From contig NZ_CP012661.1 in NCBI RefSeq assembly GCF_001620265.1, forward strand, positions 3,950,501-4,014,500: a stretch of DNA of 64,000 nucleotides. Reading direction: 5' to 3'. Positions 1 to 8,201 of this stretch are shown here, in pieces (the stretch's first letter is position 1; every line of letters begins with the position of its first letter). This stretch comes from Frigidibacter mobilis (GTDB lineage: Bacteria > Pseudomonadota > Alphaproteobacteria > Rhodobacterales > Rhodobacteraceae). A program made the position numbers and the translations under genes. The notes beneath the pieces are model-generated. The model searched no databases. It was not told the origin of the DNA and saw only the letters and a list, made by a program, of their open reading frames with translations.

Positions 1-917
1 TCGCCGAAGGTGCGTTCGGAGCGCAGGATCAGCCTCTGGCCAAGGTTGAGCGCGCCGGCCTCAACCCTCTGCCCCGGCCCCACTGCGATCAGCGCAACCT
101 CGCCGGTCAGAACAGCACGGCTGACCTGGCTTTCCCCCTTCAGCACCACCCCATCCATGCTGACCGGCGCCCCGGCCTCGACCGCAACAGCGGTGCCGGG
201 CGCCACCTCTCCACAGGGGCGCGGAACCCATATACCGCCCTCAGAGACCAAAGCCGTCTCGGGGGTCGCCGCCTCCATGGAGCGCAATGCCTCCACCGCG
301 CCGCGCCGGGTGGTCGTATCGACCAGCCGCCCGAACAAGAGCAGCGTGATCAGCATGGTGGCAGTGTCGAACCAGACCTCGGACCGGCCCTGGAGCAGCG
401 CCAGTAGCGAGGCAAAACAGGCCGCGAGCGCGCCAAGCGCGATCAGCAGATCCATCCCCGGCGCCCGCAGCAGGATGGACCGCCAAGCCATCCACAGTAT
501 CCCCGCCCCGGCCCAGAACACCACCGGCACCGCGAAGATCCCCGAGGCCAGCGCCAGCCACCAGGCCGTGCCGGGGGCCAGATCGGCGAAATAGATCACC
601 AGCGCCGGCACCATCGACCACATGCCCGCAAATACCGCGACTGCCAGCCGGATGCCAAGGCGGGCGATCTCGCGGCCCATGGTGGCAGAAATCTCTTCGG
701 GGCGATGGCGTGGCGCCATCCGGTAACCCGCCCGGGCCGTTGCCGCGCGTAGCGCCTCGAGGCCGGTCACCGCCTCATCCCAGTCAATCAGGGCGGAAGC
801 AGTCAGGTAATGTACCCCCGCCGAGCGCACCCCTGGCAGTGCCTTCAGCCGCCCCTCCAGTCCGCGCGCGCAGCCCGCGCAGGCCAGACCACCAATTCCG
901 AAAAGCTGCCGTGTCAC
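1..917 (-). CDS. Copper-translocating P1B-type ATPase, CcoI/FixI-like (N-terminal part, runs off window)
   Basis: Membrane pump predicted to move copper across the inner membrane, probably to supply the CuB site of the oxidase encoded upstream. The visible 305 codons start with a heavy-metal-associated domain carrying CAGC near residues 13-16. They continue through hydrophobic helices and into the actuator domain, where a TGE motif is followed by a GALN stretch. The GTG start at 917-915 is chosen because it follows the tsdA-like stop by 7 bases and keeps the whole metal-binding domain. The phosphorylation (DKTG) and CPC regions lie outside the window, so metal specificity is inferred from the HMA motif and from the oxidase operon context (ccoI/fixI genes accompany cbb3 oxidases). 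Confidence 0.85.
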   Translation of the reverse strand, partial: MTRQLFGIGGLACAGCARGLEGRLKALPGVRSAGVHYLTASALIDWDEAVTGLEALRAATARAGYRMAPRHRPEEISATMGREIARLGIRLAVAVFAGMWSMVPALVIYFADLAPGTAWWLALASGIFAVPVVFWAGAGILWMAWRSILLRAPGMDLLIALGALAACFASLLALLQGRSEVWFDTATMLITLLLFGRLVDTTTRRGAVEALRSMEAATPETALVSEGGIWVPRPCGEVAPGTAVAVEAGAPVSMDGVVLKGESQVSRAVLTGEVALIAVGPGQRVEAGALNLGQRLILRSERTFG

Positions 918-924
918 GGCCTGC

Positions 925-1971
925 CTACTCCAGCGGCGTCGGGCCGATCGGCAATTCCGGCGCGCCGATAGGGCGTTCGGGATCCGGTGTGCCGGTGCCC
1001 AGAAGCACGCCGTTCACCACCTGGCCGTAATAGATCTGATCGCCGTCATGAAAGCGCTGACGGTTTTCCTCGATGGTCATGTCACCCTGGCGCGGATCCT
1101 TGGGCCGCTCATGGCTGTCGATGAAGGCCGCCACATCCCAGGCCTCCTGATCGGTCAGCTTGCCGGGTTGCGAAAGCGGCATGTTGTGCTTGATGAAGGC
1201 CGCCGCCGTGTCGATCCGCGCCATGCCTGCGCCCCAGTTATAGCTGCCCGCCCCCCAGAGCGGCGGAAAGACGGTGCGCCCGTTGGCATCCGCCTGGCCC
1301 TGCCCATCGGCGCCATGGCAGACGGCGCAATTAGCGGTGAAGACCTCGGCCCCACGCTCGGGCGAATAGCCCAGTTCGGTCTTTTCGACCTTGCCGAAGC
1401 CGGTGCCCTCCAGCGCGACATTGGTCGGCGCGCCGGTCGCCAGCCAGTAAAAGTAGCTTTCCAGATCGCGGTAGATGTCGCTGCCATAGGGCGGCGGGCC
1501 ACCCGCCACCGAATGCTGCGCATTCATCGAGAAGGTGAAACAGCCCATTACCCGATCTTCCATCGTGTTGATCTGGTCGTTCTTGCGGCGATACATCGGA
1601 TAGCGCGTCCAGGCCGCCCACATCGGCGACGACATCGGCTGGCGCCCGGCATCCATATGGCAGTTGGAGCAGGACAGGCCATTGCCGACATAATCCCCGG
1701 CATTGGTCGAAGTGTTCATGAAGATGTCGCGTCCGCGCTTCACCGCATCCCCAAAGGGGCCCTCGGGAATTTCGGCATCACTGGGCGGTAGGAAATAGAG
1801 GCTCTCGGTCACCGGGTCGACCGGCGCTTCGCCGCTGATCCAGCCTGGGACCCATCCAGCTTCAAGTGCAAGCGTACCGAGGGCAACCAGCGCCAGCCCG
1901 CCACCCGCGCCAAAGATCACCCGCTTCGCAGAGCGGCCTTTTTCGACTGCCTCATTATGGTCAGCGCCCAT
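925..1971 (-). CDS. tsdA: TsdA-like diheme thiosulfate dehydrogenase, membrane-anchored
   Basis: Predicted to oxidise thiosulfate to tetrathionate, or run the reverse reaction, on the periplasmic face. The 348-residue protein has an N-terminal hydrophobic anchor (about 17-37), heme motifs CSNCH (101-105) and CAVCH (215-219), and a cysteine at 144 in a GCFTFSMN context. That cysteine matches the unusual axial heme cysteine of TsdA. Met264 in an NMPL motif fits the second heme's distal ligand in some TsdA enzymes, and the C-terminal AWDVAAFI and RPKDPR segments are TsdA-typical. The ATG at 1971 has GGAGG about 9 bases upstream; it lies inside the end of the preceding gene (11-base overlap). TsdA is usually soluble periplasmic, so the anchor and its place in an oxidase operon are unusual. 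Confidence 0.82.
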   Translation of the reverse strand: MGADHNEAVEKGRSAKRVIFGAGGGLALVALGTLALEAGWVPGWISGEAPVDPVTESLYFLPPSDAEIPEGPFGDAVKRGRDIFMNTSTNAGDYVGNGLSCSNCHMDAGRQPMSSPMWAAWTRYPMYRRKNDQINTMEDRVMGCFTFSMNAQHSVAGGPPPYGSDIYRDLESYFYWLATGAPTNVALEGTGFGKVEKTELGYSPERGAEVFTANCAVCHGADGQGQADANGRTVFPPLWGAGSYNWGAGMARIDTAAAFIKHNMPLSQPGKLTDQEAWDVAAFIDSHERPKDPRQGDMTIEENRQRFHDGDQIYYGQVVNGVLLGTGTPDPERPIGAPELPIGPTPLE

Positions 1972-3223
1972 CGTCGGAACCCTCCAGCTGTGCAATTGCG
2001 TCCGGGCCGACGGCGGGAACCGCCGGCAGCGTTGCGAGATAGTCAGCGACAGAGCGGCGGTCCCGCTCTGACATTGCCGCCGAAATCTGGTCCATCAGTC
2101 CAAGCGGTGAATTGTTCCGGTGCCCGCCAGCCCAGGCCGCCAGTTGGCTGGCGACATAGGCGGGCTGCTGTGCAGCCAGCGCCGGGAAATCGGGTGCCAC
2201 CCCGAAACCTGAAGGGCCATGGCAGCTGAAACAGGCCGGAATGCCCTGACCCCAGTCACCGCGCAAAGCGATTTCCTCGCCGCGCGCCAGATCGCCGCCA
2301 AGTGAGGGCCCGGCGGTCGATGCGACACGCAGCCCGGCATAATAGCGGGCAAGGCCATCGATCTCGGCATCGCTCAGCGCGCTGGCGACAAAGACCATAT
2401 GCTCGTTATAGCGCGCGCCATCCCGGAAATCGCGCAACTGCCCGGCCAGATAGCCCTCCGACAGACCGGCGAGGCGCGGCGTGTTCTCCACGCCTTGGCC
2501 AAGCCCGCCATGGCAGCTGGCGCAAGCCCAGACATTGCCGCTCCCGGCAAAGATCAGATCCGAGACCGCCGGGTTGATCGCGCTTTCCGTCCGCTCGGAC
2601 ATGGCGGGCTGCGGCGGCAGACCTGCGACCAACGAGGCAAGCTCCGCACCGCCCTGCCAGCTGTCGCGCCCTGAAACACTCTCGCGCAGGGTGCCGACGT
2701 TCGCGGGGGAAAGTGCGGCCTCTTGCCCGCCAAAACGGGTCGAGACATAGGCCGCAACCTGGGCGATCTCGGCGTCAGACAGGGCGGTGGCGAAGCTGGG
2801 CATATGGCCGTCATAGGTGAAGCCCTTGACCCTGATCGGCCCGTCGATGCCGCGCAGCATGATCTGCGCCACCACTTCCGGCCCCGCTTTGGCAAATTCC
2901 GACCCATCGAGCGGCGGCACGGCCAGGCGCACCCCGACACCATTGGGCTGGTGACAGGTGGAGCAATTGGCCAAAAACACGGCCTCCCCGCTTTCGGCGG
3001 CGCCATGGGCAAGCATTTCACCCGCCTCGCGCTCACTTTGCGCGACGCCATAGCTGGTCTGATCCTCGAACAGCATCGCCGTGCCCCAGATCCCAAGCGC
3101 CAGGGCGATCCAGATCACCGGCAGCGGGATTCGGTTGTGCGTCTCCCAGGGCTCATAGCTTTCGGGCGGTCGAACCGCATTGCGAAGTGGTTTGCTGGCG
3201 TCATGCTTGCTGGCTTTGTTCAC
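1961..3223 (-). CDS. Membrane-anchored triheme c-type cytochrome, CcoP-like role
   Basis: A 420-residue electron-transfer protein with one N-terminal transmembrane helix (about 33-51) and three class I cytochrome c domains. Their heme motifs are CSTCH (87-91), CASCH (234-238) and CFSCH (331-335). Canonical CcoP is diheme with two N-terminal helices, so this is not a standard CcoP. Its place directly after ccoO suggests it carries electrons from the TsdA-like enzyme or a soluble cytochrome to the oxidase. It overlaps ccoO by 4 bases (ATGA), indicating translational coupling. Tandem domain duplication is likely, since the second and third domains share a similar layout. The exact family is uncertain. 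Confidence 0.8.
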   Translation of the reverse strand: MNKASKHDASKPLRNAVRPPESYEPWETHNRIPLPVIWIALALGIWGTAMLFEDQTSYGVAQSEREAGEMLAHGAAESGEAVFLANCSTCHQPNGVGVRLAVPPLDGSEFAKAGPEVVAQIMLRGIDGPIRVKGFTYDGHMPSFATALSDAEIAQVAAYVSTRFGGQEAALSPANVGTLRESVSGRDSWQGGAELASLVAGLPPQPAMSERTESAINPAVSDLIFAGSGNVWACASCHGGLGQGVENTPRLAGLSEGYLAGQLRDFRDGARYNEHMVFVASALSDAEIDGLARYYAGLRVASTAGPSLGGDLARGEEIALRGDWGQGIPACFSCHGPSGFGVAPDFPALAAQQPAYVASQLAAWAGGHRNNSPLGLMDQISAAMSERDRRSVADYLATLPAVPAVGPDAIAQLEGSDDGR

Positions 3224-3840
3224 GATCCGTCCCCTTTGCGGGCATAACCGTCATCGCGCAGCGCATCTTCAGGCACGGGATAGGTGCGGTCGAGCGAGAG
3301 GAGATAGGCGGTCAGGTCAAGTGCCTCGGGGCGGGCAACGATCACGCCGGCAGCTGGGCCGAAACCTTCGGGCAGCACGACGACGGTATCACCGGGCGCC
3401 GCCTCGGCCTTCTCCTCGAAGAGATAGGGATAGGCGGGCATGATCGACCAGTCGAAGATCGCGCGCGGCTGGTAGAGATGCGTCAGGTGCCAGCTTTCCG
3501 ACGGCAGCCGCGCGCCGACATTCAGGATATCCGGCCCGGTGCGCATGGTACCAAGCTGATGCGGCTGGTCATAGACGTAATCGCCCGCGACCGAGGGACG
3601 ACCCCAGCCCCGCTCTCCGTCCGGGGCCTGCTCCGGCGCGCGCGGCTGCTGGCTGTGACAATAGACGCAGCCAAGGCTGACATATTGATCACGGCCGCGC
3701 TGCTCCTGTTCGGAATAGGGGCGCAGACCTTCGGGGATGCTGCGCCCCGCCATCTGGATGCCCGGGGCGATCACCAGCATCAAGGTTGCAAAGGCCAGGA
3801 TGCCAAGGGCGACCACGACAAGGGGAAGATAGCGGTTCAT
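3220..3840 (-). CDS. ccoO: CcoO-like monoheme cytochrome c oxidase subunit II
   Basis: Partner subunit of the CcoN-like catalytic subunit, anchored by one N-terminal helix (about 5-25) with a periplasmic monoheme domain. The 206-residue protein contains CVYCHSQQ at 58-65, a characteristic CcoO heme motif. A VYDQP..RTGPDI stretch and MPAYPYLF supply the probable axial Met. The ATG at 3840 is preferred over an upstream ATG at 3879 because it overlaps the ccoN stop in an ATGA and places the hydrophobic helix at the true N-terminus. Length is close to usual CcoO (about 200-240 residues). Confidence 0.88.
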   Translation of the reverse strand: MNRYLPLVVVALGILAFATLMLVIAPGIQMAGRSIPEGLRPYSEQEQRGRDQYVSLGCVYCHSQQPRAPEQAPDGERGWGRPSVAGDYVYDQPHQLGTMRTGPDILNVGARLPSESWHLTHLYQPRAIFDWSIMPAYPYLFEEKAEAAPGDTVVVLPEGFGPAAGVIVARPEALDLTAYLLSLDRTYPVPEDALRDDGYARKGDGS

Positions 3841-5380
3841 TCTGCGGCCACCGGGTTTTGGACGGCACGCGGCTTGCACAGGATGCCGATGATGTTGATG
3901 GCAAAGACGATATGGCCCAGCGTCATCATGGTGCCGCCGATCGAGCGCGCCTCAAGATAGGGTTTCGTCAGGATCACGCTTTCGGCGAAGCTGCGGGTGG
4001 CATCCAGCATCGCCAGCCCCTGCAACACCCCGCCGATGGAAAGCGAGAAGAAGTAAATCGCAAAGCCCAGCACCACGAGCCAGAAATGCAGCTGGATCAG
4101 GCCCGGCCGGGAAAAGTCACGCCCCATCATACGCGGCATGATGTGATAGGCGGCCCCGAACATCACGATGGAGACGAAGGCATAGGCCCCCAGATGCGCA
4201 TGACCCACCGTATAGTGTGTGAAATGGGTGATGGTATTGACCGAGCGCAGCGCCTCGATCGAGCCCTGAAACGAGGCGAAAGTATACATCAGCGCCCCGA
4301 AGGCGATGAAGCGCAAGGGCAGCGACTCCTTTAGCGCCCAGGTGTTGCGGGCGACTGTGACATGTTGGTTCGCCGCCACCGCGATCACCGGGATGAACAT
4401 CATCACCGAATGCACGACCGACAGCGTGACAACCCAGGTCGGCACCGGCCCGCCGATCAGGTGGTGGATGCCAACCTGGCTGTAGAACAGAGCCAGCCCC
4501 AGAAACCGATCAGCGATAGCGAATAGGAATAGATCGGTTTGCCGATGATTTTCGGAATGAAATAATAGGCCGTGCCCACGCCCATCGGCGTCAGCCACAG
4601 GCCCAGCACGTTATGGGCGAACCACCAGTTCACCGTGGCTTCCTCGACCCCGTAATGGATGCCGGGCAGGTTGGCGATGAAGAACAGGCAGGGAAACCAG
4701 ACCATCGCGGCCAGGAAATACCAGCCGGTGACATAGATATGGTCGACCTCGCGCGCGCGGGCGGTTTTCACCAGCGGCACCACGAAGAAGACGCCTGCCA
4801 GCACCAGCAGCATGTCGAGCTGCCAGGGAAACTCCAGCCATTCCTCGCCATCGGTCCAGCCATGGGCGAAAGCGGCGGCGCCAAGGAAAACCGCGGTGTT
4901 CCATAGCCAAAAGCCGATTACCGGCAGCTTCGGCGCGCGCAAAGGCGTGCGGAAGATGCGCGGCAGGATCCAGAACATGCAGGCGATGCCGATCTGCGAC
5001 AGCCAGCCATAGGCGACAAGGTTCAGGTGCAGCGCCCGCATCCGCCCGAAGGTCAGCGGTGCCGCCTGGTTCAGCCAGTCGGGCCAATGCAGTTTCAGCG
5101 AGGCGATGACACCGAAGGTCGAGCCGACCACCAGCCAGAAGATCGCGCCAAGGATCAGCAGTTTCACCGGCCGGGCCGAAACCCTGTCGATGCCGGTCGT
5201 GTCAAACAGATGCGTGCCGTCGGTATCCGGCCCGTCGGCACCCTGCTTGCCAAAGACGGTGGCGGCATGAGCGCGGTCCAGGGCGAATTGCTTCGTGGCG
5301 ATGGCCCAGATCAGGAATCCCAATGCCAGCAGGGAAACGACAAAGCTCAGGGCCAGCAAAAGCCCCATTGTGATCGGCAT
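3837..5380 (-). pseudogene. ccoN: CcoN-like heme-copper oxidase subunit I, interrupted by one frameshift
   Basis: Catalytic subunit of a C-family (cbb3-like) oxidase. The frame running down from 5380 and the frame ending at 3837 together give about 514 residues. They carry the expected ligands: a helix II histidine in HLNLVAYGW (H118), CuB His in WWFAHNVLG (H256), a Tyr-then-HH pair in FYSQVGIHH (Y300, H306-H307) and TVGHAHLGAY for the two hemes. The reading frame breaks at a four-C run at 4497-4500. Restoring one base gives GFWGLALFY, the continuous family motif. All downstream subunits are intact, so a sequencing deletion is as likely as a real mutation. A qNOR-like enzyme was considered, but the HN/HH/GHAH layout and the CcoO partner favour cbb3-like. 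Confidence 0.85.
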
Positions 5381-5482
5381 TGCGGACTGCCCTCCCCGTG
5401 CGTCCCGGCGGGTCCGGGTCGCGGTCAGGAGCGGCCGGGCGGATCCGCGCGAATCTCGTGCGTAAATCCATGTCGGGGGCGC

Positions 5483-5503
5483 GGCTTAAGCCAAACTTAA
5501 GCC
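5483..5503. promoter_or_regulatory. Inverted repeat upstream of ccoN operon (CTTAA-N7-TTAAG operator 1)
   Basis: GGCTTAAG at 5483-5490 and CTTAAGCC at 5496-5503 form a perfect 8-base inverted repeat with a 5-base spacer, about 103 bases upstream of the ccoN start. The same CTTAA-N7-TTAAG core occurs before dsbD (10063-10079) and before the second dsbA-like gene (10834-10850). A dimeric regulator site is inferred; the protein is unknown. Confidence 0.6.
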
Positions 5504-5540
5504 ATTCGGTAGTTTGCTCTGCGTGGATGGAAAAAACCGT

Positions 5541-5972
5541 TCATATCCGGGCTATGGAGTGAGTCAGATCGATCCCCACCCCTGCGGATTTCAGCAGATT
5601 CCCGATGTTGCAACCCGCCTCGGCCTTCTCGATCAGCCGCCCGACCCGGTCATTCGCCGCACCATCCACAGAAAGCGAAAGTGTCAGGTGGTGGTCGATT
5701 GCGATGCCCGCGCCACCACTGCCCTGCGCCACGGTCTCGATGGAAATCGGCCCGTGTTCCACTCCCGACGCCTCAAGGATGGCAACGAGGTTCAGGATCA
5801 GGCATTCCGCAGCGGAAGCGGCAAGAAGGCTCTTCGGGTCCAGCCCCTTGCCGGTTCCGCCGTGCCCGGCAGGCATGGCAAGATCACCGCCAATATGGCC
5901 GGAGGTGATCCGCCCCGCGCCGGCTTTCCCTCCGGTCCAGGTCAGGCTGAGTTTATTGTGGATGTCGGTCAT
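5541..5972 (-). CDS. OsmC/Ohr family protein
   Basis: 143-residue OsmC-fold protein. These are homodimeric thiol peroxidases or persulfide-handling proteins in the cytosol. The first conserved cysteine sits in the AAECLILNL helix (around 76) and the second in AEAGCNIGNLL (around 120), the usual pair. It lies just upstream of the ccoN operon with the inverted repeat in the gap, and downstream of the DsbA-like gene. The substrate (organic hydroperoxide or a sulfur compound) cannot be told from sequence; the surrounding sulfur genes favour a role with reactive sulfur. Confidence 0.82.
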   Translation of the reverse strand: MTDIHNKLSLTWTGGKAGAGRITSGHIGGDLAMPAGHGGTGKGLDPKSLLAASAAECLILNLVAILEASGVEHGPISIETVAQGSGGAGIAIDHHLTLSLSVDGAANDRVGRLIEKAEAGCNIGNLLKSAGVGIDLTHSIARI

Positions 5973-6013
5973 GGAAGTGCCCTCGATGATTTTCTTTGCG
6001 CCTGCCGGTATTG

Positions 6014-6646
6014 TCAGCCGCGCTCTTTGGCGATCACATCGCGGATGACATCGATCTCATAGGCGCCGGGCATCAGGGTCCAGCCGATCAGATAGGCCGG
6101 TGTGCCCTGAAGGCCAATCGCACGGGCCTGCGCCTCGTTGCGAGAGACAAGACCCATCCAGCGCGCTTCCTCACGCGCAAAGCCCGCGAGGGCGGCGGCG
6201 GGGTCGACTCCCGCCGCACGAACAGCCTCGTCCATCACCTCCGGCGCGACCCGCCTGCCTTCGATCTGCATCAACGCTTCATGCGCGGCCTCATACTGAC
6301 CAAGACCCGCCGCCCCCAGCCCCAGCCGCAGCCCGTGAACCGAAGCCTCGCCGAAGATCGGCCAGTCCTTCATCACGAGACGGATGTTGCCGTCCGCCCG
6401 CACCATGTCCATCAGCCCCGGATGTCCCTTGCGACAGAAGGGGCATTGATAATCATAGAATTCCACCAACGTGACATCGCCCTCAGGATTGCCAAGCAGC
6501 GGCTGATCCGGGTCGTGGGTCAGTTCGCGCCGGAACGCCTCTGCCTCGGCATCCTGGGCGCGGCCCGGCCCGGCGACCAGAAAAAGGCCGGTGCCCATGG
6601 CGGATCCGATTAGGTTTCTGCGGGTCAGGGTTGGGTTCTGGGTCAT
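6014..6646 (-). CDS. Tat-exported DsbA-family thiol:disulfide oxidoreductase
   Basis: Periplasmic thioredoxin-fold protein of 210 residues. The signal has twin arginines (9-10, LTRRNLIG) and a hydrophobic stretch ending at GRAQ. The active site is CPFC at 68-71 and the cis-proline loop is GTPAYLIG. It belongs to the DsbA/BdbD-like group, which oxidises or isomerises substrate disulfides. The start overlaps the L,D-transpeptidase stop by 4 bases, making it the last gene of dsbD-tlpA-ldt-dsbA. A paralogue with CPHC lies at 10149-10781. Confidence 0.87.
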   Translation of the reverse strand: MTQNPTLTRRNLIGSAMGTGLFLVAGPGRAQDAEAEAFRRELTHDPDQPLLGNPEGDVTLVEFYDYQCPFCRKGHPGLMDMVRADGNIRLVMKDWPIFGEASVHGLRLGLGAAGLGQYEAAHEALMQIEGRRVAPEVMDEAVRAAGVDPAAALAGFAREEARWMGLVSRNEAQARAIGLQGTPAYLIGWTLMPGAYEIDVIRDVIAKERG

Positions 6647-7395
6647 GGCTGTCCTCCTTCGGGGGGAATGGTTGCAGCAGCGGAAATGGCGAGGGGGATC
6701 GGCATTCCGGGTGGCACGGTGCCCTTGCCGCTTTCGGCCTCGGTCAGAACGACCACCCGCGCGCCGGAACGCACCATCCCCTCGAGTTCGATCACATCCT
6801 GATGGAACATGCGGATGCAGCCCGCCGAGGTCGCATTGCCGATCGACCCCATGTCGGAGGTGCCATGGATACGGTAGAACGTGTCGCGATTGCCCTTGTG
6901 CAGGTAGAGCGCCCGGGCACCGAGCGGATTGTTCAGCCCGCCCTCCATACCATCGCGCAGCGGGCCGTATTGATCGGGGAATTCACGGATCATGTTGTCG
7001 GTCGGCCGCCAGGACGGCCAGTCACGACTATAGGGGATATGCGCCGTTCCGGAGAAGGCGCGCCCCTCGTCGCCCACCGCCACGCCATAGCGGATCGCGC
7101 GGTTTTCGGGCAGCACATAATAGAGAAACCGCTGCCAGGGATCGACGATAACGGTCCCGGGTTTCTCGTCTGTCCAGTAATCCACCTCACGCCGGATGTT
7201 GCGGTCGCTGAGATATTTCGCAGGCACGGACGGGACTTCGATCTCACCATCGGTCAAGGCTGCGTAATGTGTCGCAATCCCGGGCGCCAGAACGGGTTCA
7301 GCGGGAGAAAAGGGTTGATCGGGAACGGCGCATCCAGCCAGTGCCAGAACAAGGGCCAGACGGGGCGCCACGCGACGGCGAAAGCGTGTCATCAT
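6643..7395 (-). CDS. L,D-transpeptidase (YkuD) lipoprotein
   Basis: Predicted periplasmic peptidoglycan cross-linking or lipoprotein-attaching enzyme with a cysteine nucleophile. The 250-residue protein begins with a positively charged N-terminus and a lipobox ALAGC, so it is probably lipid-anchored. The YkuD catalytic region is visible as HGTSDMGSIG followed by SAGCIRM (His, then Ser-x-Gly-Cys-x-Arg). The start at 7395 is chosen because it overlaps the tlpA stop by one base (TGATG); a longer upstream extension has no signal peptide. Its position inside a disulfide-reducing operon suggests the catalytic cysteine must be kept reduced by the neighbouring DsbD/TlpA. Confidence 0.85.
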   Translation of the reverse strand: MMTRFRRRVAPRLALVLALAGCAVPDQPFSPAEPVLAPGIATHYAALTDGEIEVPSVPAKYLSDRNIRREVDYWTDEKPGTVIVDPWQRFLYYVLPENRAIRYGVAVGDEGRAFSGTAHIPYSRDWPSWRPTDNMIREFPDQYGPLRDGMEGGLNNPLGARALYLHKGNRDTFYRIHGTSDMGSIGNATSAGCIRMFHQDVIELEGMVRSGARVVVLTEAESGKGTVPPGMPIPLAISAAATIPPEGGQP

Positions 7396-8201
7396 CAGTC
7401 GTTTTCCTTCAGGTCGCGGATCCCGGCCATCAGATGCGCATGAGAGATCTCGCCCATATGGGCTGCGCGTAATGTGCCGCTGGCATCGATGAACAGGGTT
7501 GCGGGCAGACCCATGGCCGCAAAATGCCGCATCATCTGCGAGCCCGGATCCATGACGGGCGCGATCACGATGCCCTCGCGTGAAAGGTAGCGGCGCACGG
7601 CCTCTGCCCCCTCGCCCTGATTGACGAAATACATGTCCACATCGGTCAGGCCCGCCGCCACCTCTGCCATCATCGGCATCTCGCGCCGACAAGGCGGGCA
7701 CCAGCTTGCCCAGAGGTTGATCACCATGGGCCGTCCCTGCCAGTCGGCAGGGGTCACGGGATCGCCGGAAAGCGTGGCAAGCTGCATATCGCCAAGCGGC
7801 GCAACATCCATGCCCCGGGCCAGTTGCTGCGCCACATTCCAGCCGATGAAGGCAAAGACAACCGACGCCACCGCAGGCAGGATCAGATCGGTCCGGCGTC
7901 CCAGATACCAGGCCGACACCGCCGCAAAACCAGCCGCACCCCAGAGCGGGCTGAACCCTCCCTGCCAGAAGGCAAGGATGGAAAGCGGATCGGCCCTGAA
8001 GCTTTCAAGATTCTGGACAACGAAACCCAGCCGTGCCGACAGCGCCGCCGCCAAGGCCGCCGCACTGGCCCAGTTGGCAATGGCCGGGCCCCGCGTGCGG
8101 GCGATGAAGCCGCTGGCGCCCAGCAGGATCAGCAGCGCCAGCAGAACCGGCGCACGATCGGCGGAGAACACAAAGGGTCCAAGTGCAAAGCCTCCCATCA
8201 C
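7395..8201 (-). CDS. TlpA-like thioredoxin with N-terminal multi-helix membrane domain
   Basis: 268-residue membrane protein. Residues 10-130 contain about four hydrophobic helices resembling the small Lgt-like domain sometimes fused to TlpA. Residues 140-268 are a TlpA/ResA thioredoxin domain with WCPPC (167-171) and a GLPATLF cis-proline loop. It probably reduces periplasmic disulfides, for example apocytochrome c hemes sites or the catalytic Cys of the adjacent transpeptidase, taking electrons from DsbD. The start overlaps the dsbD stop by 4 bases and the stop overlaps the transpeptidase start. No enzymatic Lgt residues were identified, so lipoprotein transfer is not claimed. Confidence 0.85.
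   Translation of the reverse strand: MMGGFALGPFVFSADRAPVLLALLILLGASGFIARTRGPAIANWASAAALAAALSARLGFVVQNLESFRADPLSILAFWQGGFSPLWGAAGFAAVSAWYLGRRTDLILPAVASVVFAFIGWNVAQQLARGMDVAPLGDMQLATLSGDPVTPADWQGRPMVINLWASWCPPCRREMPMMAEVAAGLTDVDMYFVNQGEGAEAVRRYLSREGIVIAPVMDPGSQMMRHFAAMGLPATLFIDASGTLRAAHMGEISHAHLMAGIRDLKEND

Noticed and set aside
3837..5380. Nitric oxide reductase (NorB/qNOR) instead of CcoN-like
   Set aside because: The CcoO-type partner, Tyr near the HH pair and the copper ATPase fit cbb3-like oxidase better.
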